NCBI GenBank assembly: GCA_033558025.1
Contig: JAUCEF010000004.1
Location: forward strand, 3,534,001 to 3,598,000
Length of the DNA stretch: 64,000 nucleotides
Reading direction: 5' to 3'
From: Phytophthora sp. 'mugwort'
Taxonomy: Eukaryota; Oomycota; Peronosporomycetes; Peronosporales; Peronosporaceae
In this document: in pieces, positions 33,300 to 45,719 of the stretch
Layout of the letters: each line of letters starts with the position of its first letter
Position numbering within the stretch: the stretch's first letter is position 1
Position numbers and translations under genes: made by a program
Notes under the pieces: model-generated
What the model was told of the DNA's origin: nothing
Seen by the model: the letters and a program-made list of their open reading frames with translations, nothing else
The model's database searches: none

Positions 33300-34886
33300 C
33301 ACTGGCTTTTGCGGTAAAAGATGAGCTTCTTGACCAGGGCTTCGGCAACATGCAGGGGCTCACCGACGTCATCGAAGATCATAGGAGTCGACTTGGGAAT
33401 TACGCGTCCTTCGAAGCGGTCCGGGTTGATGGTGTACACTCTGAGCCTGTCAAAGTTGAAGCGCGGACTTAAGTGTTTGACATTGACCGGCAGGACTAGC
33501 AGCGCGATGTTGTCCTAAACCTCCAGGATGGTGTATGGGACGATGATTCGAGGGATGAACTTGCGAGAGCACAGCGTTGTTTCCGCGGTCACTTGTGTGA
33601 TATTCAGGTCCTGTGTCGAGGGTAACGCGAGGGCTCCGACCTTTAACGGATTATCGGCGCGGCGCTTGTCGTAGAACTTCTTCAGTGCTCCCTGAGCATC
33701 CAGAAAATTATTGGTGCCCGCTCAATCATTCTTGAACATGTTGCACAAAGCGAGAGGTATGCTCCACGCGAGACTGAGACACAGAAGCAACATCCGTACC
33801 AGTGTTCAACGGATTCTTGGGCTTCCCTCCCGTGCCGACGAATAAAGGTTACAACTTTGATGAATTCGACACCAGGATTACATGTGCGACTAAATCATAG
33901 GCAAGCGCTCGTTCTCATCGTTTCTATGGTACGAGATAGACCACGCAACGAGTCTTTGAGGGTCCAATTCTGACGTTCTGTCCGGCCGTTGGCTTGAGCT
34001 CGGTGGGCTGTTGTCATCGCTGTTTTGATCTTCATCAGGTGCAGCAGTAATGTCCAGAACTTCGACGCGAATTTTGGGTCCCGGTCAGAGGTGATGATCT
34101 ATGGGATTCCATAGTGCCGAATGACATTGTGGAAGAACATCTTGGCTGTATCTCTTCTGCGGTCGCCGTGGTATGCATCGGGATGTAGACTAGGAGCTTC
34201 GACAACTTGTCGGTCACAACCATGATCGTGCCAAAGCAGTCAGACACAGGGAAATGAGTGATAAGTCGGTCGAGACAACATCCCAACAAGCTGCTGACAA
34301 CGGAATCGACTGAAGCTTTCCGGTCTTGATCCCAGTGCTCGACTTGTACATCATACGCGACTCGTAATTCTAAACGTAGGCTGTGATGTCCACGTCCATG
34401 TCCGGCCAGAAGCACCACTGCGCGGTAGCAAGTTGCGTCCGGCGGATTCCTGGATGCGCCATGACAGCAGCATCGTGCGTGTTGTGGGTCACATCGAATG
34501 GTAGCTTCCGGCTGTTCGGAACGATGTAAGCTGCCGTCACTCTTCAAATAGATCTACCCGCAGATGGCTTCGTACCCTGCCGACGCGCGACACAGTTGCT
34601 TAAAGACTGGGTCCTTACCGTACGCCTTCTGGAACGCCCTCTTCGTTTGGTTATCCAGTTGCGGTGAGCTTATCACCGTGCAGTCCGCCATCGATCTGCG
34701 TGCAATTTCATACGCCACCGAGCGGTGAACACACCGTACTACTCTGAGACTGGCTGTTTTGACGGCAAATATCACTGCTTGGCCATGTGTTGATATGACT
34801 CTGAACTTATCTGTTGCCTTGATCCGTCGATGGGCCGCTTGACGAATGTCCGTACATATCGGAGACGACAGACAAGATGTACACAT
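33300..34886 (-). pseudogene. Integrase of second-lineage gypsy relic
   Basis: Core segment SDCFGTIMVVTDKLSKLLVY with the catalytic Asp in VTDK (near 34220), followed by PMHTTATAEEI. Upstream (34886-34554) are remnants of the zinc-binding part; downstream (about 33560-33300) is a C-terminal part with VKHLSPRFNFDRLRVYTINP and HVAEALVKKLIFYR, like an integrase tail. Multiple stops. Confidence 0.7.
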
Positions 34887-34979
34887 AAAATCTTTTCTGG
34901 CTTAGAATCGCTGTCATCTTGTTCCTCCCCAGACTTGAGGGAGACTCAGATAGGCGATAATGCGTCGACGACGGCGTTT

Positions 34980-36300
34980 AGAGCGCCTGGACGATGATGC
35001 AGTGTAAACGGAAAGGACTCGAAGAAGTCTTACGACCAGCCAGTCGACCGGTCAGGCGCGGATGTAGCAGTAACTTCTTGAACGCCGAGTTATCCGTGTA
35101 GACTTCAAACGAGACTTCCTGGAGGTAGTGATGCCAACGCTCGAGCGCTTACTTGATCGCAAACAATTCTCTCTCGTGGTCAGGCCAGTTCAGTTCAGCT
35201 GGAAAAAGCCACAGGCAGATTATTGTCGTCATGCAACTGAGAGAGCACTCCACGGATGCACGGATGGCTGGCGTACGTTGTCACGATAAACGACTCGTCG
35301 AAGCCAAGTAGCCGAAGCAATGGTGCGTGCTAGAGCGCGAGCTTTATGCCATTGAATGCTCGGTGCTGCGGTTCATTCCACACCCAAGTCGCACCCTTCT
35401 TGACCAGAGCATTCAGAGGCAGTACTAGCGTCGCAAAACGGTGAATGAACTGACGGTAGTAACCGGCAAGGCTTATAAATCGTCGGAAGTCCTTTAAGTT
35501 ACTAGGCTCCGTCCACTCAGCGATGGCTCAGGTTTTGGGAGTAATCCGTCGGCGGAGATCGTGTGCAGATCGTGTGGCCCAGACAGTCAACAGAGTGTTG
35601 GCCGAAATCGTACTTGTTACGACGGGTGTACAGTTTTGTGTTTACGAAGGACTTCGCACACCTGCCGTAAATGCTCGACATGGTCCGCCATTGATCGCGA
35701 CAAGATACCGATGTCATCGAGATAAACGACAACGAACGGTAATTGGCTCCGCACTTTGCGCATCAGACGCGTCCACGTGCCTGGAATCCCGTCTAGACCC
35801 ATGGGCGCCGCGTTCCAGTGTATATCTTCTGGTCCGTCCTAAACGCCATGTACTGCTTCAACGTAAGGGCCATGCGCATCGGATGGTAGCCGCTCGTGAG
35901 GTCGAGAATCGTAAATACCGCTGCTCCTACCACACGATCGAAGAGCTGCTCGTTTGCGGTAGCCGTATCTTGACAACTTATTAAGCGGCGTTCACTAACC
36001 ATTAGCAATGACCCGCCAAATCGGCATGCGCGGATTGTTTGAATGCAGCCACTCCAATTGTGGTGGGAAATTGCCGGTAGTTGGATCCTTCCTGGGCATT
36101 CCGAAAATGTTTGATACCCATGGTGAATCTGACATTTCGATCCAGTTCTTTTTTAGCAGCTGTGTCACAAAAATGTCCAGTGCTTCTTGCGACCGTTGAG
36201 AGAGGAAATGGCGCTCGGTTGCTAGGCTTCGCGCCTGTTTTCAAGACCACTTCGTGCTTGATCGAGCTGATTGGTGGCAATCCTGGTGGCAGGTCGGCGG
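34980..36300 (-). pseudogene. Reverse transcriptase and RNase H of second-lineage gypsy relic
   Basis: RT: KHEVVLKTGAKPSNRAPFPL (36260 region), FTILDLTSGYHPMRMALTLK (near 35900), VVVYLDDIGILSRSMADHVE (near 35710; YLDD active site). RNase H: NWPDHEREEFAIK followed by a stop, ALERWHHYLQEVSFEVYTDN (35190-35080). Stops and frameshifts separate these blocks. Confidence 0.8.
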
Positions 36301-36499
36301 GGAAGACATCCGCGAACTCTTTCGAACACTGCTTGACGTTGAAGAGGAACGCTTTTCACGTTTGTACGATGTCTTTGGCCGTGACATGATGCAGTTACGC
36401 CCACCCTTCAGCATCTACCTTCCTCTCAAACTACGTGGCCCACTGTACACATAACGAGGTGTCCACATCATCGTCGCCCCCCCATGTCGGAGACTTGCG

Positions 36500-37700
36500 G
36501 CAATGGCTGACAACCTAGGGCTGCTATCAAGCTTAGCCGTACGGGCAAGCGTTCTTCTACCTTTGAAGCGTTCTGCCATAACTTTGGTCGCATCAATAAT
36601 ATTGAGCTAAACCACGTCGCACGATATTCCGTTCTGCACCGCTGCCGAACAAGACAGGCACCGCCTGACCGTTCGTCACCCCTTCGAAGCGCAACAGCTA
36701 ACGTTTGGATGGTGCCCCGAAGTCAACGGACACCATGTTCAGTTGCAAGCTATCGATTGTCTTGACGTGGACGTCACCGTCGTTAATACAGTCATAACCC
36801 CTATCCTCGGAGACATCACTGTCGCCGACAATGCGGTGGAGTTAACTCTGGTTAGCACGGAACGAGTTGCGCCCGCGCGGAGGACGATATGTACCTCGGG
36901 GGCAGTTGCGAGCCTGTTGCTTGCTGCAGTCGAATAGGCGGTTGGCAGGCCCCTTACAGTAAATACACAGTGCGCCGCATGCACTCTTCATGCGAGATGA
37001 TGCGAGATTTGCCAGTCTCCACGGTGTTGGTTTCTATTCCATACGCTGCCTCGGTTGTTGGTACTAGCGGCGTTGCGACGACTGGGGTCCCTGTCTGCCA
37101 TGCTTCCGCGAAGAGCCATAACGCGTGCGATCGTATTATCAAAGCAAACGAGATAGCATTCGTTGTGGTCCGGAGCTGCCTCAAATTTACTTCTTGCTTG
37201 ATGGCCCTTCTGAAAGTGCATAGCCTTGTCGATGTCGAACATATCTTCTACTTGCCAATGATACCTATTAAGGCCGGGACGTAGTCCTCTAGATATGGAC
37301 TTTTTCTGGCGCAGTCGAAGCCGCTGGTTGCGTAGGTGCCTTGGCGATCTGGCGCCCTGAACTCGCTCATCAGCAGTTCCTCAAACTGCGTAACCGAGGG
37401 CAGGAAGTTTCCACCATGCAAAACGTACTCACGTATCACGCAGCCAAGGGCTCCTTCAGGTTGGCCACTAAGCGTGAAAGCGGCCGTTGCTGTGGTGCAT
37501 CCGCCCTGTACTTAATGTTCTTGGACTCGGAGTATGTAGTTACCGACGTCATCTTCCTTTGTCCACGGAAACCTCGGCATGATGATGCCTTCAGTTCGAT
37601 ACTCGTGCGTGTCGAGAGCCGGAGACTCGCTTGAATGATGTTGCAGTTGGTGCGGGATCGGCGCTTGTTCCTGCTGTTGCAAGGTTGTTGCACTCTGTCG
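36500..37700 (-). pseudogene. gag and protease remnants of second-lineage gypsy relic
   Basis: Scattered minus-strand frames: a gag-like piece LPSVTQFEELLMSEFRAPDR (37439-37248), KFEAAPDHNECYLVCFDN near 37190, and a segment near 36950-36700 where a zinc knuckle and protease would be expected. Assignment rests mostly on position before RT. Confidence 0.45.
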
Positions 37701-38437
37701 TTGCGGCTATCCGGTCTGCGCGATGAACTGCTACTGCTCGCACATCATCGCCGAAAGAGAGGCGAACATCTGTTGCACGCTGTCCACATGCTGCATGTTT
37801 AATTTGTTTATAGTCGCGCATACGCTGACACGTCGTCGGGAGAAGGGGGGGGGGGGGCAAGATCTTCAACTAAACCAATTAAAGATTTGTACGATGTGGC
37901 AGACGCTCCCCCTTGCCCTGGTACCCCCCTGAAACCTCAGCCCTCCCATAAATGATGACGCAAACAAAGAGAGCCGAGTGCGAGGTGTCTGGTACTCCTG
38001 GGTGAAACAAGCGTCGACTCAGTGAAAGTCGGCGAAGAATCCTGAGAAAGTGGTGAGCACGGCAATGCGGTTGTTGATTGGTCTCCATGACCCAATGAGG
38101 TGTCGACACGAAGCGATGTTTGACAATGCGCGTCTGCGAAGGGGATGGGGTCTCCTTCCCACTGAGAAGAAATCGGAAGGCGCGAAGAAGATGCCAGCGG
38201 CGCCGAAGCTGGCCAGGCGCACGAGAACTGACGCACGCGGCGAGCCAGGAGAAGTCGACGGAGTCTTCGACGCACGTGGCGTATCGGAGAAAGGTTGGAC
38301 GTACGAGCTGGAACAAAACGGAGGTGTACTTGCAGCAACGCGAGCAGGAGATCGTAAGCGGAGCTGGAAATGGGAAGCGGAGCTGGAACGGATATCGGAT
38401 GTCTGAGGGCGGAGGAGCGGTAAGTGCTACCAAGTGG
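37701..38437. other. 5' flank of second-lineage gypsy relic; no gene
   Basis: Contains the G homopolymer near 37846 and a 184-codon minus-strand open frame without recognisable content. It probably includes leader and part of a decayed LTR. Confidence 0.4.
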
Positions 38438-38655
38438 AAGGATTTTACTGTAGGGATTGTTTATTTGATGGTAGAACGGTAATGTAATTGATCTTTCTTA
38501 TCTGTGTGATATCGGACTACCCGAGGACGTCCTCGTGGAGCGCGGTCTGGAACACGCAGCGATTGGCTGTGGCTTGCCGAAGCTGTCGCTTGCGTAATCT
38601 TGGTAGGTATGCAGGCGACGACTCGGCTCTCTGCGTGCAAACTGAATTATTATAC
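38438..38655 (+). repeat. Dispersed repeat, possible 5' LTR of second gypsy lineage
   Basis: Partner of 32815-33030 in direct orientation, roughly 75-80% identical by eye. Confidence 0.5.
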
Positions 38656-38959
38656 CCTATCACTTATGGCATTAGCGGTTACATGTCATAGGCGGTAACT
38701 CGAAGTCGTGTTTATTACGGTACATCGTAATTACCAGCACGTAAAACTAAAACTTCAGGGGACAAGATCTCCGTTCATTCTAGTGGACCCAAAGGACTGC
38801 CAAAATGCACGCAATTACAGCAGGACAGCACGCAATGACATTTTTGTTGATGCTAGACGAGCCCGGACTCGAGGCCTTGGTACCACCCTTCCTCGTCCAC
38901 CGAGGCTGCTCTTGTCAAGGGGATTAACGACTATCGCCGAGACGGGGTTCCAATTTCAG

Positions 38960-39944
38960 CAACAATGCGCTTGGCTGTTGCGAAGGAGCTAGACTTTCCC
39001 GAAGGGTCCTTTTCAGCATCAAGTAGCTGGGTTAGCAGCTTCACAAGTCGTTACCCGGTTCTCATTTCGTGCCAAGACGCACAAAGGACAAGAAACACCA
39101 GCTTCAGCCATTAAAAGGGCAGAAGCCTTTGCAAGGGAGGTGGTAAGAGTTGTAGGGGTAGAGGGCATCACGGACATCTTCAATGCCGATTAAATGGCCG
39201 TGTTTTTCGAGCTGCTGCCACGCATGACACTCGCTCCAACAGACTCCAAAGTGTGGTTAAGTGTGGGGAAAAGGAGAAGGAGCGAATGACTGCAATGATT
39301 ATGGGAGACGTGCATGGAAACAAGTACCCGTTGTTTCTCGTGATGAAGGCACCGCCATCAAACGTCCCTGACGTGGCCACCGAGAATAAGCGGTGGCGTC
39401 ATGGATTTGGACGTCGTATGGGGAAGGAGGTTCGGAACTGCAAGAGCAGCATTCGCTGCTGAATTTCGGCAATAGGAACGCGTGGTGGACAGGGTAACTG
39501 ACTGTCGAATTCCTTCACTTCCACTTTGGAGACCGCTCACCGTTAAGCCGGCCAATACTCCTCCTGCTGGACGATTTCAGTAGGCATTTGGTGGATGATG
39601 CTGCAACATATGCAGCCGATCTGAAGATCGTACTGCTGAAAGTACGGACAGGCTTAACGTGGCTTTGCCAGCCAGCTGATGCCGTGTGGATCAAGCCCAT
39701 CAAGGACCGACCTAGGCGTCACTGGATCAACCATATCTGAGACCAGCTGGTCAAGCATAATGCAAATTCGTATGTTGCCTCCGCTCCGTTTGACCTGAAG
39801 GCACCAAGCCGAATTACTGTTACGGAATGGATTGCTAAGGCCTGGGGCGACAACGTGTCGTCGACTACCGGGGACAGCTTCAGGAGGTGTCACATCGGTG
39901 ACGGTGACGATGCTGACACTGATGATGACCCGGCCTTTCAATAG
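38960..39944 (+). pseudogene. pogo-type (DDE_1) transposase remnant
   Basis: Readable blocks: ELDFPEGSFSASSSWVSSFT (helix-turn-helix end of a CENP-B/pogo DNA-binding domain, near 38990-39050); NAD followed by TAA, then MAVFFELLPRMTLAPT (39181-39240), where intact relatives have NADQT with the first catalytic Asp; MIMGDVHGNKYPLFLVMKAP (39295-39355); LLLDDFSRHLVDDAA (near 39570) with the second Asp; WLCQPADAVWIKPIKDRPRR (39663-39725). Ends at TAG 39942-39944. At least the TAA at 39190 and several frameshifts inactivate it. Confidence 0.75.
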
Positions 39945-41130
39945 GAGATAGATTAAGCGGTAGCGGAGCTAGAAAAATGCTGGCTAGTGTCCGGCGTAGA
40001 TACTGGACCCGACGTAGTGGATAGCATGATCGTCGAAGAGACAGATAACCCGTAAATTAAGCCGATTGCAAAACAATGTCGCTTAATGGGGGGGCACTTA
40101 AAACCCAGAACCCCAAACCAGGTCGCTATCCCCGCGGAGGTTCGCTTTTCAAGTGGACGCGATACCCACGATGCTAACCGCAGAATAAGCTATTAATAAT
40201 ACCGGTATATCTGTATACGCTCTGTTCTGTACTTTTTCGCGCTCTACACGGGCAGAAGCACATTTAATTCCAAAGTTTTTTCTTATAGTTTTTAATGACC
40301 TCACGTACACATGCTTGTTTACCTTACTGCATATGTTAATGGCCGTCTATCAGATGCGACTGGTATCCAACGTTCGATGAACACCCCTCATTACACCACC
40401 CGACGTTCGAAGAGGGTTCCACGCCCAGGCCTTGAACGTTGCTTGACCCCCTCTGAACCCCAATAATTATACTTGATTTAAGTATACTTATTAGAGGGTG
40501 GTTCGAACACCACCGGAGGCAGCTCCCATAAGGAGCGTATGTCGAATGAAGAGCGACGACCCTTTCGAGGGGCCCGACACGCAGCAGGAAAAACCATGCG
40601 AATTCGCGTAGTACGTAAAGCAGTAAGCGAGGCGCGAGTGGGGGATGGCGGCCCTGAGCCGTGGCGAGGGGCTAGGGTCCGCAGGACCTTCGCCGTTGGT
40701 TTCCACGCCATGCACGGTACTAATATATTCTAAAAGAATACCTAAGGTTACCCCTAGGTATTCTTTTAGTAAACACCAGAGGCAAGGGCTAAAGCCTTAC
40801 AGGGACTTAAGGGGCTTACTAGGCGACGGACTGTCGGCAAGACGACAAGTGAGCTATGCAGCCCAGTGCGCGTAGCACATGTCGCCTGTCCTACCCTCGC
40901 AATCCGTACGTTATATTAGGGCTGATTACCTATCTATACACGTAGTTGTGCGCATTTCTGCTGTGAGTGTGCGCAGCAGCACTCAGGGTTTCACCCGCAG
41001 GGCAATCCCCAACACCAGGCAGGCCTGTGCAGCAGCAACAGTCTGGGCAGCGGCAAGATCTGGGAAGCAGCAGTGTCTGGGCAACGGCAGCATCCGTTGC
41101 GGCGCCGATTGATTCCTCTCGAGGTCGCAC
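39945..41130. other. Non-coding interval with two palindromes
   Basis: No gene recognised. It holds a 12-bp palindrome TAAGTATACTTA (40479-40490), a 15-bp-stem hairpin (40730-40769) and a CAGCAGCAACAG-rich stretch near 41030-41090. A GGTTCGAAC near 40500 resembles a tRNA T-arm but no tRNA fold could be built around it. Confidence 0.4.
40730..40769. repeat. Hairpin with perfect 15-bp stem
   Basis: CTAAAAGAATACCTA, ten-base loop, then the exact reverse complement TAGGTATTCTTTTAG. Could be a terminator-like structure or the terminal hairpin of a small transposon; no further evidence. Confidence 0.75.
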
Positions 41131-42297
41131 GTGATGAGCATCACCACTGCGGCCAAGCCGGGGACAAAGCAGGACGTCAGCATGACATGTGTGTGCGTTG
41201 CAGCGCGCCGGCTTCACACCATTGGTACGTTGGAGTCTCGTAGGATATCACTGTATCTCACAGGCCCGACTAAGGCGCCGACAGGCCAGTCTGGGACTGC
41301 GCTGGTGCCGGCCAAGTTCTTGGCCAACGACGGCTACTTCCCGACAATCTTTTTCGCGAGCAAGAGCGCGATTGAGCTGGGCTACGGATTTGACGTGCTC
41401 GTCCTGGCTGCTGCGGCGCTTCATGCCTCGTGCTGACCGGCATGGCGCACAGCACATTCCTGTACTGAATAGCTTATCGATCCGGCGCTAACGCTCCTTG
41501 TTCGTTGCCAGCCCCATGCTGTTCCCTGTATCCAGACCAACATCGAGCTGTGTCTGGCGCTCTGCTGAATCTCAGGTGACGTCCGCGCTCAAGGTCTCGT
41601 TGGGGGCAGCAGGAGGAGCTGGTGCTGCGGCAGTTCGAAGTTCTTCTGTGTTTGGACCTGGACTTCGACGAATGCGATATCTCACGCAAGCTGGTACAGA
41701 TCGTCGCGCAGCTGTCGCACCCCGAGACACTGCTAATCCCAGCGCACGAGGCCAGCTTGTAAGCCATCGCTGCGCCCCTTCTCCGAGCTGCTGGCGTCGC
41801 AGCACTTCAAGACCGAGCATGTGTCGTGCGAGCGGCTCGATGCCGTGTATAGTATGGAGATCGGTGGTAAATTCGTGCACTCGGGCCTGCACCGTGAGAA
41901 GAACAACCTGATCAAGCTCGCTTTGATTGTTGATCAGACGGACAACTGCATGCCGGCAGTGACGATGCACGGGACATTAAGTTTGCTGGAATGTACGATC
42001 GGTGGACCAGCCGAGGAGATGCAGGACATTGTGAGTGGTCGAGCTGGTGCGGTCAAAGGAGAAGTCGGAGTTTGGCCTGGCATTCATGTCGAAAAAGCCG
42101 CTGCTAAACAACCAGCAGAATCTGATTTGGCTGTGCAGCTCACCGTTGCTATGGGTGTTCGAGGCTCTGATTGTGAGAAGGTGCTCGGCATGATTGACTT
42201 CGAGGTGAGCTCGCCGGACTACCTGCGTATGAATTTCTTCAGTATCGCACTGTTCCAGCGTCAAACGTGGCAGCAGATCAAGTTTGACGTGAGGTGA
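41131..42297 (+). pseudogene. Unidentified coding remnant in pieces
   Basis: GC-rich, codon-like sequence in three consecutive stretches: 41131-41436 (contains KFLANDGYFPTIFFASKSAI), about 41600-41765 (FEVLLCLDLDFDECDISRKL in a third frame) and 41821-42297 (158 codons; MSCERLDAVYSMEIGGKFVH, then HREKNNLIKLALIVDQTDNC). No stop-free frame joins them. They may be exons of one gene or a decayed gene. I do not recognise the family. Confidence 0.4.
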
Positions 42298-42593
42298 TAA
42301 TTTGCAGTGGTTGACATGGGGCATCGATATCTGGGCCGAAACGGCGTGGATAGCGCACTCGGGGGTGTGGTGGTGAGCAGGCGTGGTGCTTACACGATGG
42401 TCAATGCGTCCGTTTTGGAAACAAGATGCACCCAAATATTAGTGATGTCTTCTCACCAGCAATTGAAGTCTTGATGGCAGGAATGTTGAGCGGAAGGTTT
42501 GTTAGTCCATGATGTTAACTTCATATGTTTGTACACAGCGAGCGGCTAATGAAAGAACAACAAAAAGTATTGTCATATATAGCTGCAAACGGA

Positions 42594-44770
42594 TTAAGAC
42601 CCAAGGCAACAATATATACAAAGCCAATGCCACTTCACCACAACGAAATCCAAGGAATGTCTAGCATTGGATGCAATAGATATAGTAGACGTTCCAGTTC
42701 CGATCGATGGAACACCAAATCTCGGACCATTGAAGGATAGAGAGCATTGCTTGGCTGTCAAGGCGTTTCCACTTGTGGAAAATGAACGCTCCGATGGAAC
42801 ACTTGTCGCCACCGCCCGCAGCCACGTCCTAGCAAGTCGAATCAAGTTGGGATACTTGGAACAATTGATAAGCCACCACATGAGAGGATCGGATTTGCTC
42901 TTTACAGCCTTTATGTCGCTCTGGTAGAGCGTGAACTCATCCGCACACGCGCTGTCCAAATCTGTTTGCTATTCCGGAATCTCGTCAGGTCCAAACATGT
43001 GGTCAACCATGAAACTACCTGCTTCTTGAGCTACTTGGACTGGAGTCCGTGCTACAAACCCCGTACCCATTTTCATCGCGCGACGGATTGTCTTTTCTAG
43101 CTAAATCAATAGCTTCAGCGACAGGAGCATCACACGCACTGTTTGTCCGTGGGGACCAAATGTGACATTCGCTTGCAGACTCGAGGATCCAGATATGCAA
43201 TTCTCCCCAAATCGCTACATTGCAGATTCGCGAAGCGATTGTCGAACAGCTTCAAAATAATCTTGCGACACTCGTTCATCATGACCTCAGCCTCATCAAT
43301 ATACTGCTCCTCGCCTGTCACAGCCATGAGAGGAGCAAACAAATCGGTTTGTGTCAATATAAATAAATGGTTTCTAACTCCCGAAGGAGCTGGCGGCCGT
43401 ATGGGGTACTTCTGGCCATCAAGTGCATTAGTCGCAACAGCAAATGGGATCAGTTGCCTCGTTAGGCACTTAATCGTCAGTCAGGGTGCAGAGCTCGGTT
43501 GTTGTAGTTCGCCCGCCATATCCTCAAACTCAACGCTTCCCTCACGGCTTTTCAAATGCGCGAAGTAGTTCACTACACTTTGCTCAAGAACGATAAATCG
43601 CTGTAGCATCTCCCAGCAGCTATTTCATCTCATCGGGTAATCCACCTCAATGTGAAGAACTTCACTAGGCGAAATATCTTGCACTTTCACTTGCAGCGCG
43701 CTCAGACGATGCTGACCTTTGGGTGACTTCCTGACGTAGCTAGCCAAAGTCGGATAACGCCGACGATTCCACGTACTGCGTCTAAATCGCTGCGTTCAAG
43801 ACTCAAAATGGTTGCGTCGAGAAACGCGGCCATCTCATCTACAGCAAGGTCGCGAGTCTTCTCCATGTTGATGCGGTCTTCCTCAGCGTAGATTCTCCTC
43901 TTCGTGGTGCTCTAAGATGAGCTCAGCATTTTCGTTGTCGACTTCCACTACCTATACTGGCTTCTCCGAAGCTGTTTTTCTTGACCAAAGTTTCGGTAAC
44001 TATCACGTAAAGCGTGTGTGCGATGCATGCCAGATCGTCCACTTGCATCAGGGACGGAGCTGTGACAATGTTTGATCCGCTATCGCGCAGAAACCTTAAG
44101 CAGTAGGCTTTGATAAGCGCCCGCTCTGCCATGATCGGATCCAATGCAGTGGCGATAGGAAGACCGTCGTGATTCCAAGAAGTTATTGAGACCTCCAGCG
44201 TCGAATTTCGGTACCCAAAGGCGTCTGTCACATAATGATTAGTGATATATATATAACTATGGCCGTCACGACCACTCCAGATATCATAGACAACGAATAA
44301 TAGACGCAAATTGCGCGATGTCCCCTTGACCATCGTCGATAATGAACAGCCAAAACAATAATATCTTTTCGGAGTTCTGTGCGCTTGGGGAGAACCAGAC
44401 TAATGCGGACAAACTCATGCGTGATGTGATGAACAAATTCCATAAAGTCCTCATCTTCCACAATAATCATCGGGCTGACGTGACGAGCAACCCCGTTGGC
44501 AAGCGACTTGTTCACCTGCTGCTGTTCTTTCGTCGTGATCGTTCTGATTAATTTTTTTTTACATGTATCGATTGCATCTTTTAAGTTGGTCATCCGGGCG
44601 GCGAGCCTCGCGTTGCGTACCATGAGCAAGGTTTTGCACTTCCAGGTAGACTTCCAGCGACAAGGTGCTTTGTTTCTATGTGCTCTATCAACTTGTGTTT
44701 CAATGCTAATGTTGGCAAGACGGTTGCGGGACAACAACGTTAAGCTCGACGACAGGAGGTACGTCGACAT
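42594..44770 (-). pseudogene. hAT-family transposase remnant
   Basis: The C-terminal dimerisation domain is clear: DPLMWWLINCSKYPNLIRLA then SVPSERSFSTSGNALTAKQ (42880-42750). Further upstream on the minus strand: AYLDPRVCKRMSHLVP (near 43170), a core block FVVYDIWSGRDGHSYIYITN with VDDLACIAHTLYVIVTE (44290-43970), and an N-terminal block ANGVARHVSPMIIVEDEDFM (near 44490). Order and motifs fit hAT transposases. Stops and frameshifts between blocks; terminal inverted repeats were not found. Confidence 0.8.
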
Positions 44771-45224
44771 GGGGTGCGACGAAGACAGTGAAGGCGCAGC
44801 TCTGTTTCCTTCACATTAACGGCTGACGTGGGTACCAACTTCAATGGCGGGATACACTTCCCCTCGAAGACGAGCGAAGACCAATCTATCAGTACCGGAA
44901 AATATTAGAGGCTGGAGGGACAAGTATCGGCCGGAATTGCGTTGGATTCAATGTCGACAGCTGTAAGAGGCCACTGAGTACGCTGGTGTTGTTTTTGCAG
45001 CTCTCGTGACGTCGTCTCCCTCAGCGAGTGTGCAGGCGCGTCCGTTTATAATTTATAATTAAACACATTTTGATGTAATATTGTTATTGTTCCGCGTCTG
45101 TTCACGCCGTGTTCGTTCAAAACAAAACCAATCATATGTTGATGTCCACTTTGTCTACCTCGGTGTTACTTCAAGACAACGTACATGTATAAAAAACAAC
45201 TAGTCGAAAACGTAGCACGTGTCC
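44771..45224. other. No gene seen between hAT and DDE relics
   Basis: Includes the region where the hAT N-terminal zinc finger would be, now unreadable, and AT-rich sequence near 45050-45100. Confidence 0.4.
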
Positions 45225-45525
45225 TCACCGTGTCCACCCGGCGTTTCTAGAGTTCTGTACATGTATTCTAGCGATTAAAATAAAGATGCATAATAGTATA
45301 GCAGATAAGTTTGAAGGATTACCAAAACGTCTATGCATACACAAATCAGTACTACAGTATTCCAGGGGTATGAGGTGCCCATCACCATCGCTTTCGTGAT
45401 GTGATTCCTGTTCGTCTCTGCGTCGGTGTCTAGTGTCAATACGAAGCCCATCATTCATGTTAACGTACTACGACCACTATATATTCAAGCGGTATAGTAG
45501 CTGACACATGTTGCACTTTGTTTTG
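45225..45525 (+). repeat. Left diverged direct repeat flanking the DDE relic
   Basis: Similar to 49025-49350 in the same orientation: shared blocks include GGTGTCCACCCG (one T/G-level difference), CATCACCATCGCTTTCGTGA against CAACACCATCGCTTTCGTGA, TACGAAGC and CGGTATAGTAGC against CGGTAGAAGTGG. Overall about two thirds identical by eye. Confidence 0.55.
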
Positions 45526-45719
45526 TGCGGATCTCGCGGAGCTCGGCTCAGCTTCGCACTTGTCGACAACTTGCTCGCAGCACTGCTGCAGTAGCAGAAC
45601 TCAACACAGTGATTATATGGGCAGTGGGATGATATTGAGCGCGGCGGGAAAGGAACGAGCTGAAAACGAACAAAAGAAGCGCGTGTATTCTAAGGAAGTA
45701 AGATGCTATTTGCTCGGGG

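Larger units (their letters stand above)
33300..37900 (-). mobile_element. Decayed gypsy element of a second lineage
   Basis: Minus-strand order gag-protease-RT-RNase H-integrase. Its motifs differ from the 12-kb family: FTILDLTSGYHPMRMA and VVVYLDDIGILSRSM in RT, YTDNSAFKKLLLHPRLTGR in RNase H, and SDCFGTIMVVTDKLSKLLVY in integrase. Every part is fragmented by stops and frameshifts. A run of about 13 G near 37846 lies in the gag end. Possible LTRs are at 32815-33030 and 38438-38655. Confidence 0.75.

Noticed and set aside
37879..38433. 184-codon minus-strand frame near the second gypsy relic
   Set aside because: No motif, overlaps probable leader/LTR sequence and other open frames.
40490..40520. 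tRNA-like T-arm (GGTTCGAAC with flanking stem)
   Set aside because: Loop size does not fit and no acceptor, D or anticodon arm can be found upstream.
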